From positions 25,738-89,737 of the forward strand of contig CADEGF010000026.1 in NCBI GenBank assembly GCA_902826815.1: a stretch of 64,000 nucleotides of DNA, given 5' to 3'. The notes below the pieces were generated by a model, which ran no database searches, was not told the origin of the DNA, and saw nothing but the letters and a program-made list of their open reading frames with translations. This DNA comes from an uncultured Mycobacteriaceae bacterium. Its GTDB lineage: Bacteria > Actinomycetota > Actinomycetes > Mycobacteriales > Mycobacteriaceae. Position numbers and translations under genes: made by a program. The stretch's first letter is position 1. Every line of letters starts with the position of its first letter. This document shows positions 8,407 to 17,431 of this stretch, in pieces.

Positions 8407-8601
8407 GTGAAGGTTTCTGTCGACTCGGAGCGGTGCCAGGGGCACACGCTGTGCGCGATGATCGCACCGGATTCGTTTCTGCTCAGCGACATTGACGGCA
8501 CGTCGTCGCCGGTGAACGAGATCGTTCCCGCCGACCAGGAGGACGTCGTGCGCGAGGCCGTGCTCTCGTGCCCCGAACAGGCCATCTCGATCGAGGAATG
8601 A
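8407..8601 (+). CDS. Small ferredoxin, 3Fe-4S type, for the following P450
   Basis: A 64-residue ferredoxin of the kind that feeds electrons to actinobacterial P450s. The cluster ligands fit the 3Fe-4S pattern: Cys10 and Cys16 (RCQGHTLC) and a later Cys in SCPEQAI, with the remaining position occupied by a non-cysteine. It begins 12 nt after the mycofactocin SDR; a GGAGG-like stretch (8397-8401) lies 5 nt upstream. Its stop overlaps the possible ATG of the P450, so the electron donor and its oxygenase are translationally linked. Confidence 0.93.
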   Translation: MKVSVDSERCQGHTLCAMIAPDSFLLSDIDGTSSPVNEIVPADQEDVVREAVLSCPEQAISIEE

Positions 8602-9977
8602 GGGAGACAGTGAGCGTCGACGACATACGCGCCGCCGACAACGCCCGCAAGAAGAACTCGTACCACTTCGACCGGCACACACCCGAGTACCGGATGCAGT
8701 TCGACGAGATCACCGAGGAGATGCAGGCCAAGTGCCCGATGGCGTGGACCGACGTCTACGACGGACACTGGGTCGCCGCGGACAGCAAGCATGTCTTCGA
8801 GCTGGCGCGCTGTCCCGTGGTGTCCAACGACCACGACATCAACGGTGAGCGAAAGGGCTACCAGGGCATCACCATCCCGAAGGCGCAGCGGGCCACCGTG
8901 GTGCGCGGCGGCATCCTGGAGATGGACGAGCCAGAGCACAGCGTGTACCGCGGGGCATTGAACCCGTACCTCTCCCCCGCCGCCATCAAACGGTGGCAGC
9001 CGTTCGTCGACGAGATCGTGCGCGCGTCACTGGACGAGAAGATCGAGTCCGGCCACATCGACTTCGTCGACGACCTCGCCAACATCGCGCCCGCGGTGCT
9101 GACGCTCGCGATGATGGGTATCGAGCTGGCCAAGTGGCCGGTCTACAGCGAGCCCGCGCACCTCTCGGTGTCCACACCGGAGCACTCGCCCGACGCCGCC
9201 CGCGTCGCCGAGATGAACCGGCAGATGGGCATCGACATGATCACCACGATGATGGAGATCCGGGAGAAGCCGCGGCCCGGTCTGGTCAACGCGCTGCTGC
9301 AGCTGCGCATCGACGGTGAGCCTGCCCCCGATATGGAGATCCTCGGCAACCTCGGCCTGATCATCGGCGGCGGATTCGACACCACCACCGCGCTGACCGC
9401 GCACTCGTTGGAGTGGCTGTCGGAGAATCCGGACAAGCGCGAGCTGCTCAGCCGCGAACGGGACACCCTGCTCAACCCGGCCACCGAGGAGTTCCTGCGC
9501 TACTTCACGCCAGCGCCGGGTGACGGTCGCACGTTCGCCGAGGACGTCGAGGTCGAGGGCACCAGGTTCAAAGAAGGCGAGCGACTCTGGATCTCGTGGG
9601 CGATGGCCAACCGGGATCCCGCGGTGTTCGAGAAGCCCAACGAGCTGATCATGGACCGAAAAGGCAATCGGCACTTCAGCTTCGGCATCGGCGTGCACCG
9701 CTGCGTCGGGTCGAACGTCGCCAGGACGGTGTTCAAGTCGATGCTGACCGCGGTGCTCGACCGGATGCCCGACTACATGTGCGACCCCGAGGGCACCGTG
9801 CACTACGAGACCATCGGCGTCATCCAGGGCATGAAGCACCTGCCCGCCACCTTCACCCCCGGCAAGCGACTGGGTGCCGGGTTGGACGAGACGCTCGAGA
9901 AGCTGCAGCGCATCTGCAACGAGCAGGAACTCGCCCGCCCGATCACCGAACGCAAGGAAGCCGCGGTTATCGACTGA
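8598..9977 (+). CDS. Cytochrome P450
   Basis: A P450 monooxygenase of about 459 residues. The haem-binding loop FSFGIGVHRCVG carries the axial Cys369; the ExxR pair is in EEFLRYF, and the I-helix reads GGGFDTTTA, with glycine where most P450s have alanine. The start is uncertain: ATG at 8598 overlaps the ferredoxin stop (ATGA), while GTG at 8610 follows AGGGAG. The tail after the haem domain (about 60 residues, ending RKEAAVID) is longer than usual. With its ferredoxin it probably hydroxylates the operon's hydrophobic substrate. Confidence 0.95.
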   Translation: MRETVSVDDIRAADNARKKNSYHFDRHTPEYRMQFDEITEEMQAKCPMAWTDVYDGHWVAADSKHVFELARCPVVSNDHDINGERKGYQGITIPKAQRATVVRGGILEMDEPEHSVYRGALNPYLSPAAIKRWQPFVDEIVRASLDEKIESGHIDFVDDLANIAPAVLTLAMMGIELAKWPVYSEPAHLSVSTPEHSPDAARVAEMNRQMGIDMITTMMEIREKPRPGLVNALLQLRIDGEPAPDMEILGNLGLIIGGGFDTTTALTAHSLEWLSENPDKRELLSRERDTLLNPATEEFLRYFTPAPGDGRTFAEDVEVEGTRFKEGERLWISWAMANRDPAVFEKPNELIMDRKGNRHFSFGIGVHRCVGSNVARTVFKSMLTAVLDRMPDYMCDPEGTVHYETIGVIQGMKHLPATFTPGKRLGAGLDETLEKLQRICNEQELARPITERKEAAVID

Positions 9978-10048
9978 ATGCCGACCCAGCCTTCGGGCCG
10001 GGTGGTTTGATAAGCAGCCAGCACGCGACAGGAAACGGAGGGACGCAC

Positions 10049-10489
10049 GTGAATCCCTTGAAGGGTGTGATCGCAGCGGTCGCGATCACCGCGGCAGGCA
10101 CGGTGGTCGCACCGCCTGCCAACGCCATGATGATGCTGGGCAACTACGACGTGCTCACCAACCGGTACAACATGGCGTCGTGGGTGTGGGGCGTCGCGGC
10201 CTGCATCCCGGAGAAGTCGGTGGACTGCGTCGACATCAACGGGATATCGCGGCTGAAGTACTACTTCGAGTACAGCGGCAAGGCTCACCTCGACGGCGAC
10301 ACCTACACCCTTGTTGTCGATGTGCCGGACGGCCTGCGCTGCCCCTTCGGTCAGGTGCTGCCGTCCCGTGACACCTACACCTGGAACCAGGTCAGCCTCG
10401 CCGGCGAGATCAACTCGACTTACGACGTCGGCTGCTTCGGCGGCCCGCCGGGGACGCAGTTCTGGACCTTCGCCCTGCAGCGGCTGTAA
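10049..10489 (+). CDS. Secreted mycobacterial protein of unknown function
   Basis: A 146-residue protein with a signal peptide (short basic start, hydrophobic core GVIAAVAITAAGTVV, cleavage expected after PPANA at about residue 27). The mature part has four cysteines (ACIPEKSVDC, LRC, VGC), suggesting two disulfides, and many aromatic residues. I place it with small secreted proteins common in mycobacteria but know no function. The GTG start at 10049 follows GGAGGGA. It sits 71 nt after the P450 and in the same direction, so it may be the last gene of that operon. Confidence 0.8.
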   Translation: MNPLKGVIAAVAITAAGTVVAPPANAMMMLGNYDVLTNRYNMASWVWGVAACIPEKSVDCVDINGISRLKYYFEYSGKAHLDGDTYTLVVDVPDGLRCPFGQVLPSRDTYTWNQVSLAGEINSTYDVGCFGGPPGTQFWTFALQRL

Positions 10490-10509
10490 CCCACACCGAT
10501 TCACACCGC

Positions 10510-10565
10510 GAGCGTGCGCGTTTGCGCGCGACACGCCACGGAATTCTGCGCAACTGCGCACGCTC
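10510..10565. repeat. Palindromic intergenic element with 10-bp perfect arms
   Basis: Arms GAGCGTGCGC (10510-10519) and GCGCACGCTC (10556-10565) are perfect inverted copies separated by 36 nt that are themselves rich in GCGC. The right arm overlaps the last codons of the convergent amidase. The position between converging genes would suit a bidirectional terminator, but the architecture also resembles short palindromic repeats dispersed in mycobacterial genomes. Confidence 0.55.
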
Positions 10566-12015
10566 ACGCCCCTGGCGGCGGGACGAAACCGCCGAGCAAC
10601 TCCTCGACGAGGCGTCCGACGGCGAGTGTGGTGCGGTCCTCGAGATAGGGCCCGACGATCTGGATGCCGACCGGCAGGCCCGACGCCGTGCGGCCGACGG
10701 GAACGACGGTCGCGGGCAGATGCGCCAACGTCGCCAACGAAACCCAGGCCATCAGGTCGGTGTAGGACCTTTCGGCGCCGTTCACCTGGATCACCCTCTC
10801 CGGGAACGGGTCGCTGTGGTCGTGCGGAATGGCAGGCACCATCGCCACCGGCATCAGCAGGGCGTCCACACCGACGAAGTACTCCGCCATCAGGGCGCGC
10901 AACTTCTCGCGTTTCTCGCCCGCGAACACCGAATCGCGGTAGCGCTGGGTGGCGAACCGAGCCGTGCGGGCGAGCGGCCGGTCGTCGTCGTCGGCTAGCG
11001 AGTCGGCCAGCTTGGCCATGCTGTCGAAGGAGCGTTTTCCCATGGTGGACAACAGGATCGGGTACAGGAACTGCTGGTACAGCCGAACCACGTCCGGCAG
11101 CACGACCTCGGGCCGCGCGTCGATCACCTGTGCACCGGCACCCCGCAGCGCAGTGGCGGCCGCATCGAGCACCGCTGCCACCTCGGTGTCGACCGGATAT
11201 GTCGGATCGTCGAGCCAGAACGCCAGCCTCAGATCGCGCAGCATCGTCGCGCGGGGAGCCGGCAGCTCCAGCCGCCACCCGACGGCGGCGTGGCCTGCCG
11301 CGCCCGCGAGCACCTCGAGTGCGATTTCGAGGTCGGCGACGTCACGCGCCAGCGGCCCGACGACGGACAGGTCGGTGGCCGACAGAGTGCCGGGCGCGGG
11401 CGGCAGGTGGCCCGCCTGCGACACGATGCCCCAGGTGGGCTTGTGGCCGCATACGCCGCACCAGCTCGACGGGAAGCGGATCGAGCCACCGATATCGCTG
11501 CCCAGCTCGAGGCCGGTCATGCCGGTGGCGACCGCCGCGGCGGCGCCGCCCGACGAACCACCGGTGCTGCGGGTGGCGTCCCAGGGGTTGTTGCTGGTGC
11601 CGAAGATCGCGTTGTAGGTCTGCCAGTCCCCGGCCATCGTCGGGGTGTTGGTCTTGCCGAAGATCACCGCGCCCGCGCGGCGCAGCCTGCCGACCGCGTC
11701 GGCGTCGTGGTCGGGCACGTGGTCCCAGGCGGGCAGCCCGCAGGTGGTCCGCATACCCTCGGTCTGGTAGGTGTCCTTGACCGTCATCGGCACACCGTGC
11801 AGCGGGCCGACGTCATCGCCGCGAGCCAGTGATGCGTCGGCGGCGTCGGCGGCTGTGCGCGCGCTGTCAGGACCGAGGGTGACGACGGCGTTCAGCGGCG
11901 GGTTCAGCGCTTCGACGCGCGCGAGGTAGTGCTCCAGCAACTCGCGACTCGACACGTCACGGCGCCGGATGGCCTCGGCCAGCGCATGTGCGGGCTGTAA
12001 TGCGATGTCAGACAT
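10564..12015 (-). CDS. Amidase signature family hydrolase
   Basis: A 483-residue amidase-signature enzyme, hydrolysing a carboxamide to acid and ammonia or amine. The Ser-cisSer-Lys triad is visible as Lys80 (TVKDTY), Ser154 in the STGGSSGG stretch and nucleophile Ser178 in GSDIGGSIRFP. The ATG at 12015 is preceded by AGGGAG and begins MSDIALQPAHALAEAIRRRD, as in typical family members; upstream codons look non-coding. It is transcribed away from the enoyl-CoA hydratase-like gene. The natural amide is unknown, and no permease or nitrilase accompanies it. Confidence 0.94.
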   Translation of the reverse strand: MSDIALQPAHALAEAIRRRDVSSRELLEHYLARVEALNPPLNAVVTLGPDSARTAADAADASLARGDDVGPLHGVPMTVKDTYQTEGMRTTCGLPAWDHVPDHDADAVGRLRRAGAVIFGKTNTPTMAGDWQTYNAIFGTSNNPWDATRSTGGSSGGAAAAVATGMTGLELGSDIGGSIRFPSSWCGVCGHKPTWGIVSQAGHLPPAPGTLSATDLSVVGPLARDVADLEIALEVLAGAAGHAAVGWRLELPAPRATMLRDLRLAFWLDDPTYPVDTEVAAVLDAAATALRGAGAQVIDARPEVVLPDVVRLYQQFLYPILLSTMGKRSFDSMAKLADSLADDDDRPLARTARFATQRYRDSVFAGEKREKLRALMAEYFVGVDALLMPVAMVPAIPHDHSDPFPERVIQVNGAERSYTDLMAWVSLATLAHLPATVVPVGRTASGLPVGIQIVGPYLEDRTTLAVGRLVEELLGGFVPPPGA

Positions 12016-12141
12016 GCGAAACTCCCTTTCTTTAAGCAAAGAGTACAAACAGCCCCAACACGTTCCGGCGCTGAAAGACTGGCCGCAGGGTCGATTGCGG
12101 CGCACTGTGCATCAATGGGGACGAAAAACGAGGAGACGAGC

Positions 12142-13113
12142 ATGCCGGACTACGACTACGAAGAGATGAAGAAGGAAGCCGAGCAGTACATCAAGTTCGA
12201 GAAGGACAAGAAGAACCGCATCGCCTACATCACGTTCGACCGGCCCGATGCGCAGAACTCCACCACGCTGGGCATGCGGCAGAACTACGCCGACCTGATC
12301 CACAAGTGCAACGTCGACGACGACGTGAAGGTGGTGGTGATCCGCGGCGAGGGTGAGGATTTCGGCAGCGGCGGCGATCTTCCCGAGCAGCGCGGCATGC
12401 TCGAGAATCCGGGCATGCCGCTGCTGCACGAGCTGGCGATCAACGACGATGAGGTGAAATACCCGCCGGGCGGCTCATACCGCTATCTGTCGACGGTCAC
12501 CGACTTCTACGCCAAGGCCAAGGCAGGCAACCGCCCGCTGCAGGAGCTGCGCAAGATCAGCATCATCGAGGCCAAGGGCTACTGCTACGGCTGGCATTTC
12601 TATCAGGCCGGCGACGCAGACCTTGTCGTCTCGTCCGACGACGCCCTGTTCGGCCATCCCGCGTTCCGCTACGTCGGGTGGGGACCGAGGCTGTGGTGGT
12701 GGGCCGAGACCATGGGCCTTCGCAAGTTCTCCGAAATGCTCTTCACCGGAAGGCCGTTCAGCGCCAAGGAGATGTACGACTGCGGCTTCATCAACAGCGT
12801 GGTACCGCGCGATCAGCTCGAGAAGGAGACCGAGAAATACGCGCTGGCATGCTCCAAGTCGCGTCCCACCGACACCGTCGCAGTGCAGAAGACCTTCCTC
12901 GAGCTCTACAAACAGCACAAGGGCGAGTACTTCGGCAGCCTGCTCACCGGCATGGTCGAGGGCATGCTGCCGTTGATCCAGAACGATCAGCAGAACGACG
13001 TCGACCTCACCGACGGCACATTCGAGAAGGGCCTCAACAACGTCGTCAAGGACAACGACATGAACTTCCCGCCCGAATGGCGATTGAGCCGCTCCGGCCG
13101 CAACAAGCCCTGA
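12142..13113 (+). CDS. Enoyl-CoA hydratase/isomerase-like protein
   Basis: A 323-residue crotonase-fold protein. The oxyanion-hole motifs are FGSGGDLPEQ (about residues 74-83) and a second one in KGYCYGWHFYQAGDADL. It is longer than ordinary enoyl-CoA hydratases because of an insert between these motifs, and the second glutamate typical of hydratases is not obvious, so isomerase, hydrolase or lyase chemistry is possible. The start at 12142 is chosen for GAGGAG six bases upstream; an ATG-like start 27 nt earlier lacks this. It leads a set of genes with tight overlaps: CoA-transferase, SDR and kinase-like protein. Confidence 0.88.
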   Translation: MPDYDYEEMKKEAEQYIKFEKDKKNRIAYITFDRPDAQNSTTLGMRQNYADLIHKCNVDDDVKVVVIRGEGEDFGSGGDLPEQRGMLENPGMPLLHELAINDDEVKYPPGGSYRYLSTVTDFYAKAKAGNRPLQELRKISIIEAKGYCYGWHFYQAGDADLVVSSDDALFGHPAFRYVGWGPRLWWWAETMGLRKFSEMLFTGRPFSAKEMYDCGFINSVVPRDQLEKETEKYALACSKSRPTDTVAVQKTFLELYKQHKGEYFGSLLTGMVEGMLPLIQNDQQNDVDLTDGTFEKGLNNVVKDNDMNFPPEWRLSRSGRNKP

Positions 13114-13125
13114 GGCAATGCCGTC

Positions 13126-15342
13126 ATGTCGGCGTTGAACGGCATCCGGATCGTCGAGCTGTCGGAGTCGGTGGCCGGCGAGTACTGCGGAAAGCTGCTC
13201 GCCGACTTCGGCGCCGACGTCGTCAAGGTCGAACGGCCTGGACAAGGCAGCCTGACGAGAGAGATGACGCCGGGCAGCGTGTTCGCGTACCTGAACACGA
13301 ACAAGCGCTCGATCGAACTCGACCGGGCGGCCGTCGACGAACTCGTCGCGTCCGCGCATGCCGTCATTGACGAGCATGAGTCGTCGTCTGAGCTCGCGAG
13401 CAGGTACCCCGACGTGGTCTGGTGCTCGATCACGCCGTTCGGTCACGACACACCTTCAGAGTGGCGGAACGCTAAGAGTATCAACGTGTTCCACGCAAGC
13501 GGCTGGGGCTACCACACCCCAAGCCACGGCGACCCCGAGTTGCCTCCGCTCAAGGGGCCGGGCCGGTTTCTCGCCGACTACGAAGCCGGTCTCGATGCGG
13601 CACTGTGTGTGGCTTCGTGCCTGTTCGCGCAACTGCACCACGGCCGCGGCGAGTTCATCGACGTCTCGGCGCACGCGGTGCTGGTATCGCGCACAGACTG
13701 CATACTCGGCCGCTTCATCACCGGCGAGATCGCGCCGGAGGGCTCCCGCGACGATTTCGACCAGCATGGCCCTGCGTCGTTCTTCGCCTGCGCCGACGGG
13801 CACGTCTACCTCTACATGACCAACGGGCATCACTGGGTCGCGCTCAAGGAGCTGATGGGCCGTCCGCCGTGGCTGGATGAGTTCCACGACGATTGGCTTG
13901 AGTTCTCGGTCACCGCCGAGAAAGTCGAAACGTTTCACCGCGGCTTCGCAATGTGGATAAAAGACCAGGAGAAGAACGATGTCGCCGAGAATGCTCAGCG
14001 TCTCGGTGTTCCGCTGGTGCCGGTCAATGCCGTCCACGAGCTGTCGTCGTTGTCGCAGTATCGTCATCGCGGGTTCTTCCGCGACGTCGCGCATCCCTCG
14101 CTCGGCTCGGGGCTCTACCCCACCGTCCCGTATCTGCTGAGCGGGTCTCCTGCCGAGATACGAAGCTGTGCACCGGCTCTCGGGCAGCACACGGCCGATG
14201 TGCTCGCCAACCTGTCGCCGCGCAAGCCGTTGAGCGTTGCGAAACTCAAGCTGCCTGCAAGAGCCAGGGGCGGGCCGCTTGAAGGTGTGCGGGTCGTCGA
14301 ACTCACAAAGGTGTGGGCTGGGCCGTATGCGGGCAAGCTGCTGGCATTCCTCGGCGCCGAGGTGATCAAGGTCGAGAGTTCGAACCGGCCTGAGGAGATG
14401 CGCGCCTACGGCGGCACCGACATCAACCGCGCTCCGTTCTTCTTGAGCGTCAACCCCGAAATCCTCTCCGTCGATGTGGATATCAAGACGCCTGAGGGGA
14501 TGGACCGGTTACGCGACCTGATCGGTCGCACCGACATTGTGATCAACAACCTGCGGCCAGGCGCGATGGAGCGTCAGGGATTGGGCTACGAGGACCTGCG
14601 GGCGATTAAGTCCGACATCGTCTCGGTGTCGATCAAGATGTGGGGCAACGACGGACCGATGGGATATCAAACCGGCTATGCGCCGTGTTTCGCCGCGCTG
14701 GCTGGTCTGGCGTCGCTCGTCGGATACGACGGCGGCCCGCCACTCGGCGCGAGCATGCGCTACGGGGATTCCACCGTCGGCGCCGCCGCGGCCTACGCTG
14801 CCGTCGCGGCGCTGATGCATCGAGAGCTCACCGGAGCGGGACAGTTCGTCGATGTCTCTGCCGTCGAGGTGCTGACGTCGATGATCGGCGACAGCGTGGT
14901 GGAGCAGGCGCTGACCGGAGCACCGCTTGGACCCGACGGCAACCACCATCGCGACCTGTCGCCGCACGGCTGTTATCCCTGCGCCGACGGCTGGATCAGT
15001 ATCGCCGTCGCAGACGATGCCGAACGCCGCGCCTTGCAGTCGGTGGTGGGTTCGGGCGCTCTGCACGACCTCACCCCGATGCACGACGCGGCCGAACTCG
15101 CCCAACGGTTGCGCGCTGCAGGTGTGGCCGCGGCCAAGAGCGCAACGGCGCTCGACGTCATCGCCGACGAATCGCTCTGGGAGCGCGGCGCATACCGTTT
15201 CGTATCCGATCATGTCGAGGGTCAGCGCCCTGTCCTCGGGCCGTCATGGCGGATGCTCCGCAACCCGGCGCGAATCGAGCGCGGAGCGCCTGATCTCGGC
15301 GAGCACAATGACTATGTATTCGCGAAACTGGAGACCCGATGA
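13126..15342 (+). CDS. Two-domain CaiB/BaiF family CoA-transferase (tandem fusion)
   Basis: A 738-residue protein made of two complete class III CoA-transferase domains, about residues 1-375 and 385-738, where family members normally have one domain of ~400 and act as interlocked dimers. Each half has its own aspartate in the catalytic position: Asp179 (EFIDVSAHAV) and Asp576 (QFVDVSAVEV). Each also has a GA-(D/E)-V-(V/I)-KVE nucleotide-binding stretch. The fusion may lock an asymmetric heterodimer in which one site is specialised. Its stop overlaps the SDR start by 4 bp. Confidence 0.93.
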   Translation: MSALNGIRIVELSESVAGEYCGKLLADFGADVVKVERPGQGSLTREMTPGSVFAYLNTNKRSIELDRAAVDELVASAHAVIDEHESSSELASRYPDVVWCSITPFGHDTPSEWRNAKSINVFHASGWGYHTPSHGDPELPPLKGPGRFLADYEAGLDAALCVASCLFAQLHHGRGEFIDVSAHAVLVSRTDCILGRFITGEIAPEGSRDDFDQHGPASFFACADGHVYLYMTNGHHWVALKELMGRPPWLDEFHDDWLEFSVTAEKVETFHRGFAMWIKDQEKNDVAENAQRLGVPLVPVNAVHELSSLSQYRHRGFFRDVAHPSLGSGLYPTVPYLLSGSPAEIRSCAPALGQHTADVLANLSPRKPLSVAKLKLPARARGGPLEGVRVVELTKVWAGPYAGKLLAFLGAEVIKVESSNRPEEMRAYGGTDINRAPFFLSVNPEILSVDVDIKTPEGMDRLRDLIGRTDIVINNLRPGAMERQGLGYEDLRAIKSDIVSVSIKMWGNDGPMGYQTGYAPCFAALAGLASLVGYDGGPPLGASMRYGDSTVGAAAAYAAVAALMHRELTGAGQFVDVSAVEVLTSMIGDSVVEQALTGAPLGPDGNHHRDLSPHGCYPCADGWISIAVADDAERRALQSVVGSGALHDLTPMHDAAELAQRLRAAGVAAAKSATALDVIADESLWERGAYRFVSDHVEGQRPVLGPSWRMLRNPARIERGAPDLGEHNDYVFAKLETR

Positions 15343-16103
15343 CGACAACATTGGCGGGCACCGTGGCGCTGGTCACCGGCGCCAGCAGCGGCATCGGCGC
15401 CGCGACGGCACGCGCGCTGGCGGCGGAGGGGGCGGCCGTCGCGCTGCTCGCGCGTCGTGCCGACCGGCTCGAGGAGTTGAAGGCCGATATCGAGGCGGCC
15501 GGTGGCATAGCGTTGGCGACGCCTGCCGACGTGACCGACGCCGAACAGGTGGCGGCCGCGGTCGCGGACGCGGTCGACGGGCTTGGCCGCCTCGACACGC
15601 TGGTGAACAACGCGGGACTGTTGCGGATTGGCGCCGCCGCCGAAGCGCCGCTTGCGGATTGGGACGATCTCGTCTCGGTGAACGTCAACGGCGTCCTCTA
15701 CGCCACGCGCACCGCACTCCCCCATCTCATCGCCGCCGCTGCCGACTCACCGCGAGGGGTCGCCGATGTGGTCACGATCAGCTCGACGGGCGGACGGGTC
15801 GCCAGGCCCGGCACGGCCGTCTACTCGCTGACCAAGTTCGGGGTCAACGCGTTCAGCGAAGGCATCCGGCAGGAGTTGATCGGCAAGCGGGTGCGCGTCG
15901 GGCTCGTCGAGCCGGGCACCGTGCAGACCGAGATCACCGAGCACCTGTCACCTGAGGCACTGGCGGCCCAGCAGAAAACCACCGGGGGCATGGTCAAGCT
16001 GCAGCCCGAAGACATCGCGGACGCCGTCGTCTACATGGTGACGCGTGACCGCAGGGTGGCGGTCAACGAGATGTTGGTGCGCGCCGCCGAGCAGACCTGG
16101 TGA
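15339..16103 (+). CDS. Short-chain dehydrogenase/reductase
   Basis: A 254-residue classical SDR. It has GASSGIG near residues 14-20, NNAG at about 90, SSTGG as the catalytic-serine loop and YSLTK as the Tyr-Lys pair. It resembles NADP-dependent ketoreductases of broad specificity. It overlaps the CoA-transferase stop (ATGA) and its own stop overlaps the next gene's GTG, so it is translated within the same operon. Confidence 0.93.
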   Translation: MTTTLAGTVALVTGASSGIGAATARALAAEGAAVALLARRADRLEELKADIEAAGGIALATPADVTDAEQVAAAVADAVDGLGRLDTLVNNAGLLRIGAAAEAPLADWDDLVSVNVNGVLYATRTALPHLIAAAADSPRGVADVVTISSTGGRVARPGTAVYSLTKFGVNAFSEGIRQELIGKRVRVGLVEPGTVQTEITEHLSPEALAAQQKTTGGMVKLQPEDIADAVVYMVTRDRRVAVNEMLVRAAEQTW

Positions 16104-17350
16104 GCGACCGCTGGGTCATCGGCGACCAGACGCGGCTGCCGTTTCCCGCCGATCCGGCCGCCTTTCGTGACGGCGGAGTCCCGTTTCTCAGCAAGGCATT
16201 TCAGGCGCCAGTCAGCGAGATCACCCGGTGTCAGGAAGTGTCCGGCGGCAGCACGGGTCGCAAGATGCTGCTGGACGTCTCCTATCTCGAGCCGCAGCCG
16301 GGCCTACACACCGAACTGTTCGTGAAGTTCTCCCGCGACTTCGACGACCCGGTGCGTGACCGCGGCAGGACACAGATGGAGTCCGAGGTGACGTTCGCGT
16401 CGCTGTCCCTGACACCCGGCTTTCCGATCGCAGTGCCACGTCCGCAGTTCGCCGATTATCACCGCGGGACCGGCACCGGCATTCTGATCAGCAAGCGAAT
16501 CGCGTTCGGCATCAACGGAATCGAGCCCCAGTATCAAAAGTGCCTCGACTATGAGATGCCGAGGCAGGCCGATCACTACCGGGCGCTGCTGACTGCCGTC
16601 GCGCGACTCGCAGGCACGCACAGATCGGGCCGGTTACCCGCCCACCTCACCGACCAGTTCCCGCTCGACCTGAGGGCCGCCGCCGTCGGCGAGGCCCCGC
16701 CGATGACGGCCGACAAGCTTTCCCGCCGCGTCGCGCGGTTAGCGGAATTCGCCGACGCACATCCGCACCTGCTGCCCGACCTGCGATCGGATGATTTTCT
16801 CGACCGCCTGGCGGTCGAGGCGCCTGACGTGCTGCGACAGGAGTCGTCGATCTGGGATCTGCTCACCGCATCGAACGACTACATCGCACTGTCGCACTGG
16901 AACGCCAACGTCGACAACGCGTGGTTCTGGACCGATGGCGACGGCGTGCTTCGCTGTGGCCTGATGGACTGGGGCTGTGTCAGTCGGCTGAACGTGGCGA
17001 TGGCGATCTGGGGCGCGATGTCGGCCGCCGAAACCGACATGTGGGAAAGCCATTTCGACGAGTTCGTCCGGCTGTTCTGCGACGAGGTCTATGCCTCGGG
17101 TGGCCCGAAGCTGGATCCCGATGTGCTGCAACGGCAGGTGATCCTCTACGCCGTGCTGATGGGCGTCACGTGGTTGATGGACGTGCCCGCCTTGATCCGA
17201 ACGCGGATTCGCGGCAGCGGTGCGGCGACGCGGAGGACCGATCCGGCGATCAGGGGCGACGAGAGCGTGCGTGCGCCACTGCAGATGCTGACCAACGTGC
17301 TGAACCTCTGGGCGTCAAGCGACGTCGGTGCAGCTTTGCGCGGGCTCTGA
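16100..17350 (+). CDS. Phosphotransferase-like (APH/kinase fold) protein with a changed catalytic loop
   Basis: A 416-residue protein with the aminoglycoside-phosphotransferase fold: a nucleotide-lobe start (SGGSTGRKMLLDVSY), a catalytic-loop region HWNANVDNAWF and the metal-binding LMDWG (DFG equivalent). In the usual H-G-D-x4-N loop the third residue is the catalytic aspartate; here it appears to be asparagine (H-W-N-x4-N), so phosphotransfer may be lost or altered. Similar proteins occur in actinobacterial lipid and steroid clusters. The GTG start at 16100 overlaps the SDR stop. Whether it is a kinase or a pseudokinase cannot be decided here. Confidence 0.72.
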   Translation: MSDRWVIGDQTRLPFPADPAAFRDGGVPFLSKAFQAPVSEITRCQEVSGGSTGRKMLLDVSYLEPQPGLHTELFVKFSRDFDDPVRDRGRTQMESEVTFASLSLTPGFPIAVPRPQFADYHRGTGTGILISKRIAFGINGIEPQYQKCLDYEMPRQADHYRALLTAVARLAGTHRSGRLPAHLTDQFPLDLRAAAVGEAPPMTADKLSRRVARLAEFADAHPHLLPDLRSDDFLDRLAVEAPDVLRQESSIWDLLTASNDYIALSHWNANVDNAWFWTDGDGVLRCGLMDWGCVSRLNVAMAIWGAMSAAETDMWESHFDEFVRLFCDEVYASGGPKLDPDVLQRQVILYAVLMGVTWLMDVPALIRTRIRGSGAATRRTDPAIRGDESVRAPLQMLTNVLNLWASSDVGAALRGL

Positions 17351-17406
17351 TCCCCGCGGTGGCACTATTGCCTTTCGTCGGATCTGCCGCTGTGCTGGTA
17401 TACCGG

Positions 17407-17418
17407 TTGCAAGTGCAA
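17407..17418. promoter_or_regulatory. Candidate MarR operator TTGCAAGTGCAA
   Basis: Inverted arms TTGCA and TGCAA separated by two bases, 13 nt before the start of the MarR gene and overlapping its likely 5' untranslated region. This symmetry is typical of MarR-family operators, so autoregulation is likely. Confidence 0.55.
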
Positions 17419-17431
17419 TCGAGAGGGTGCA

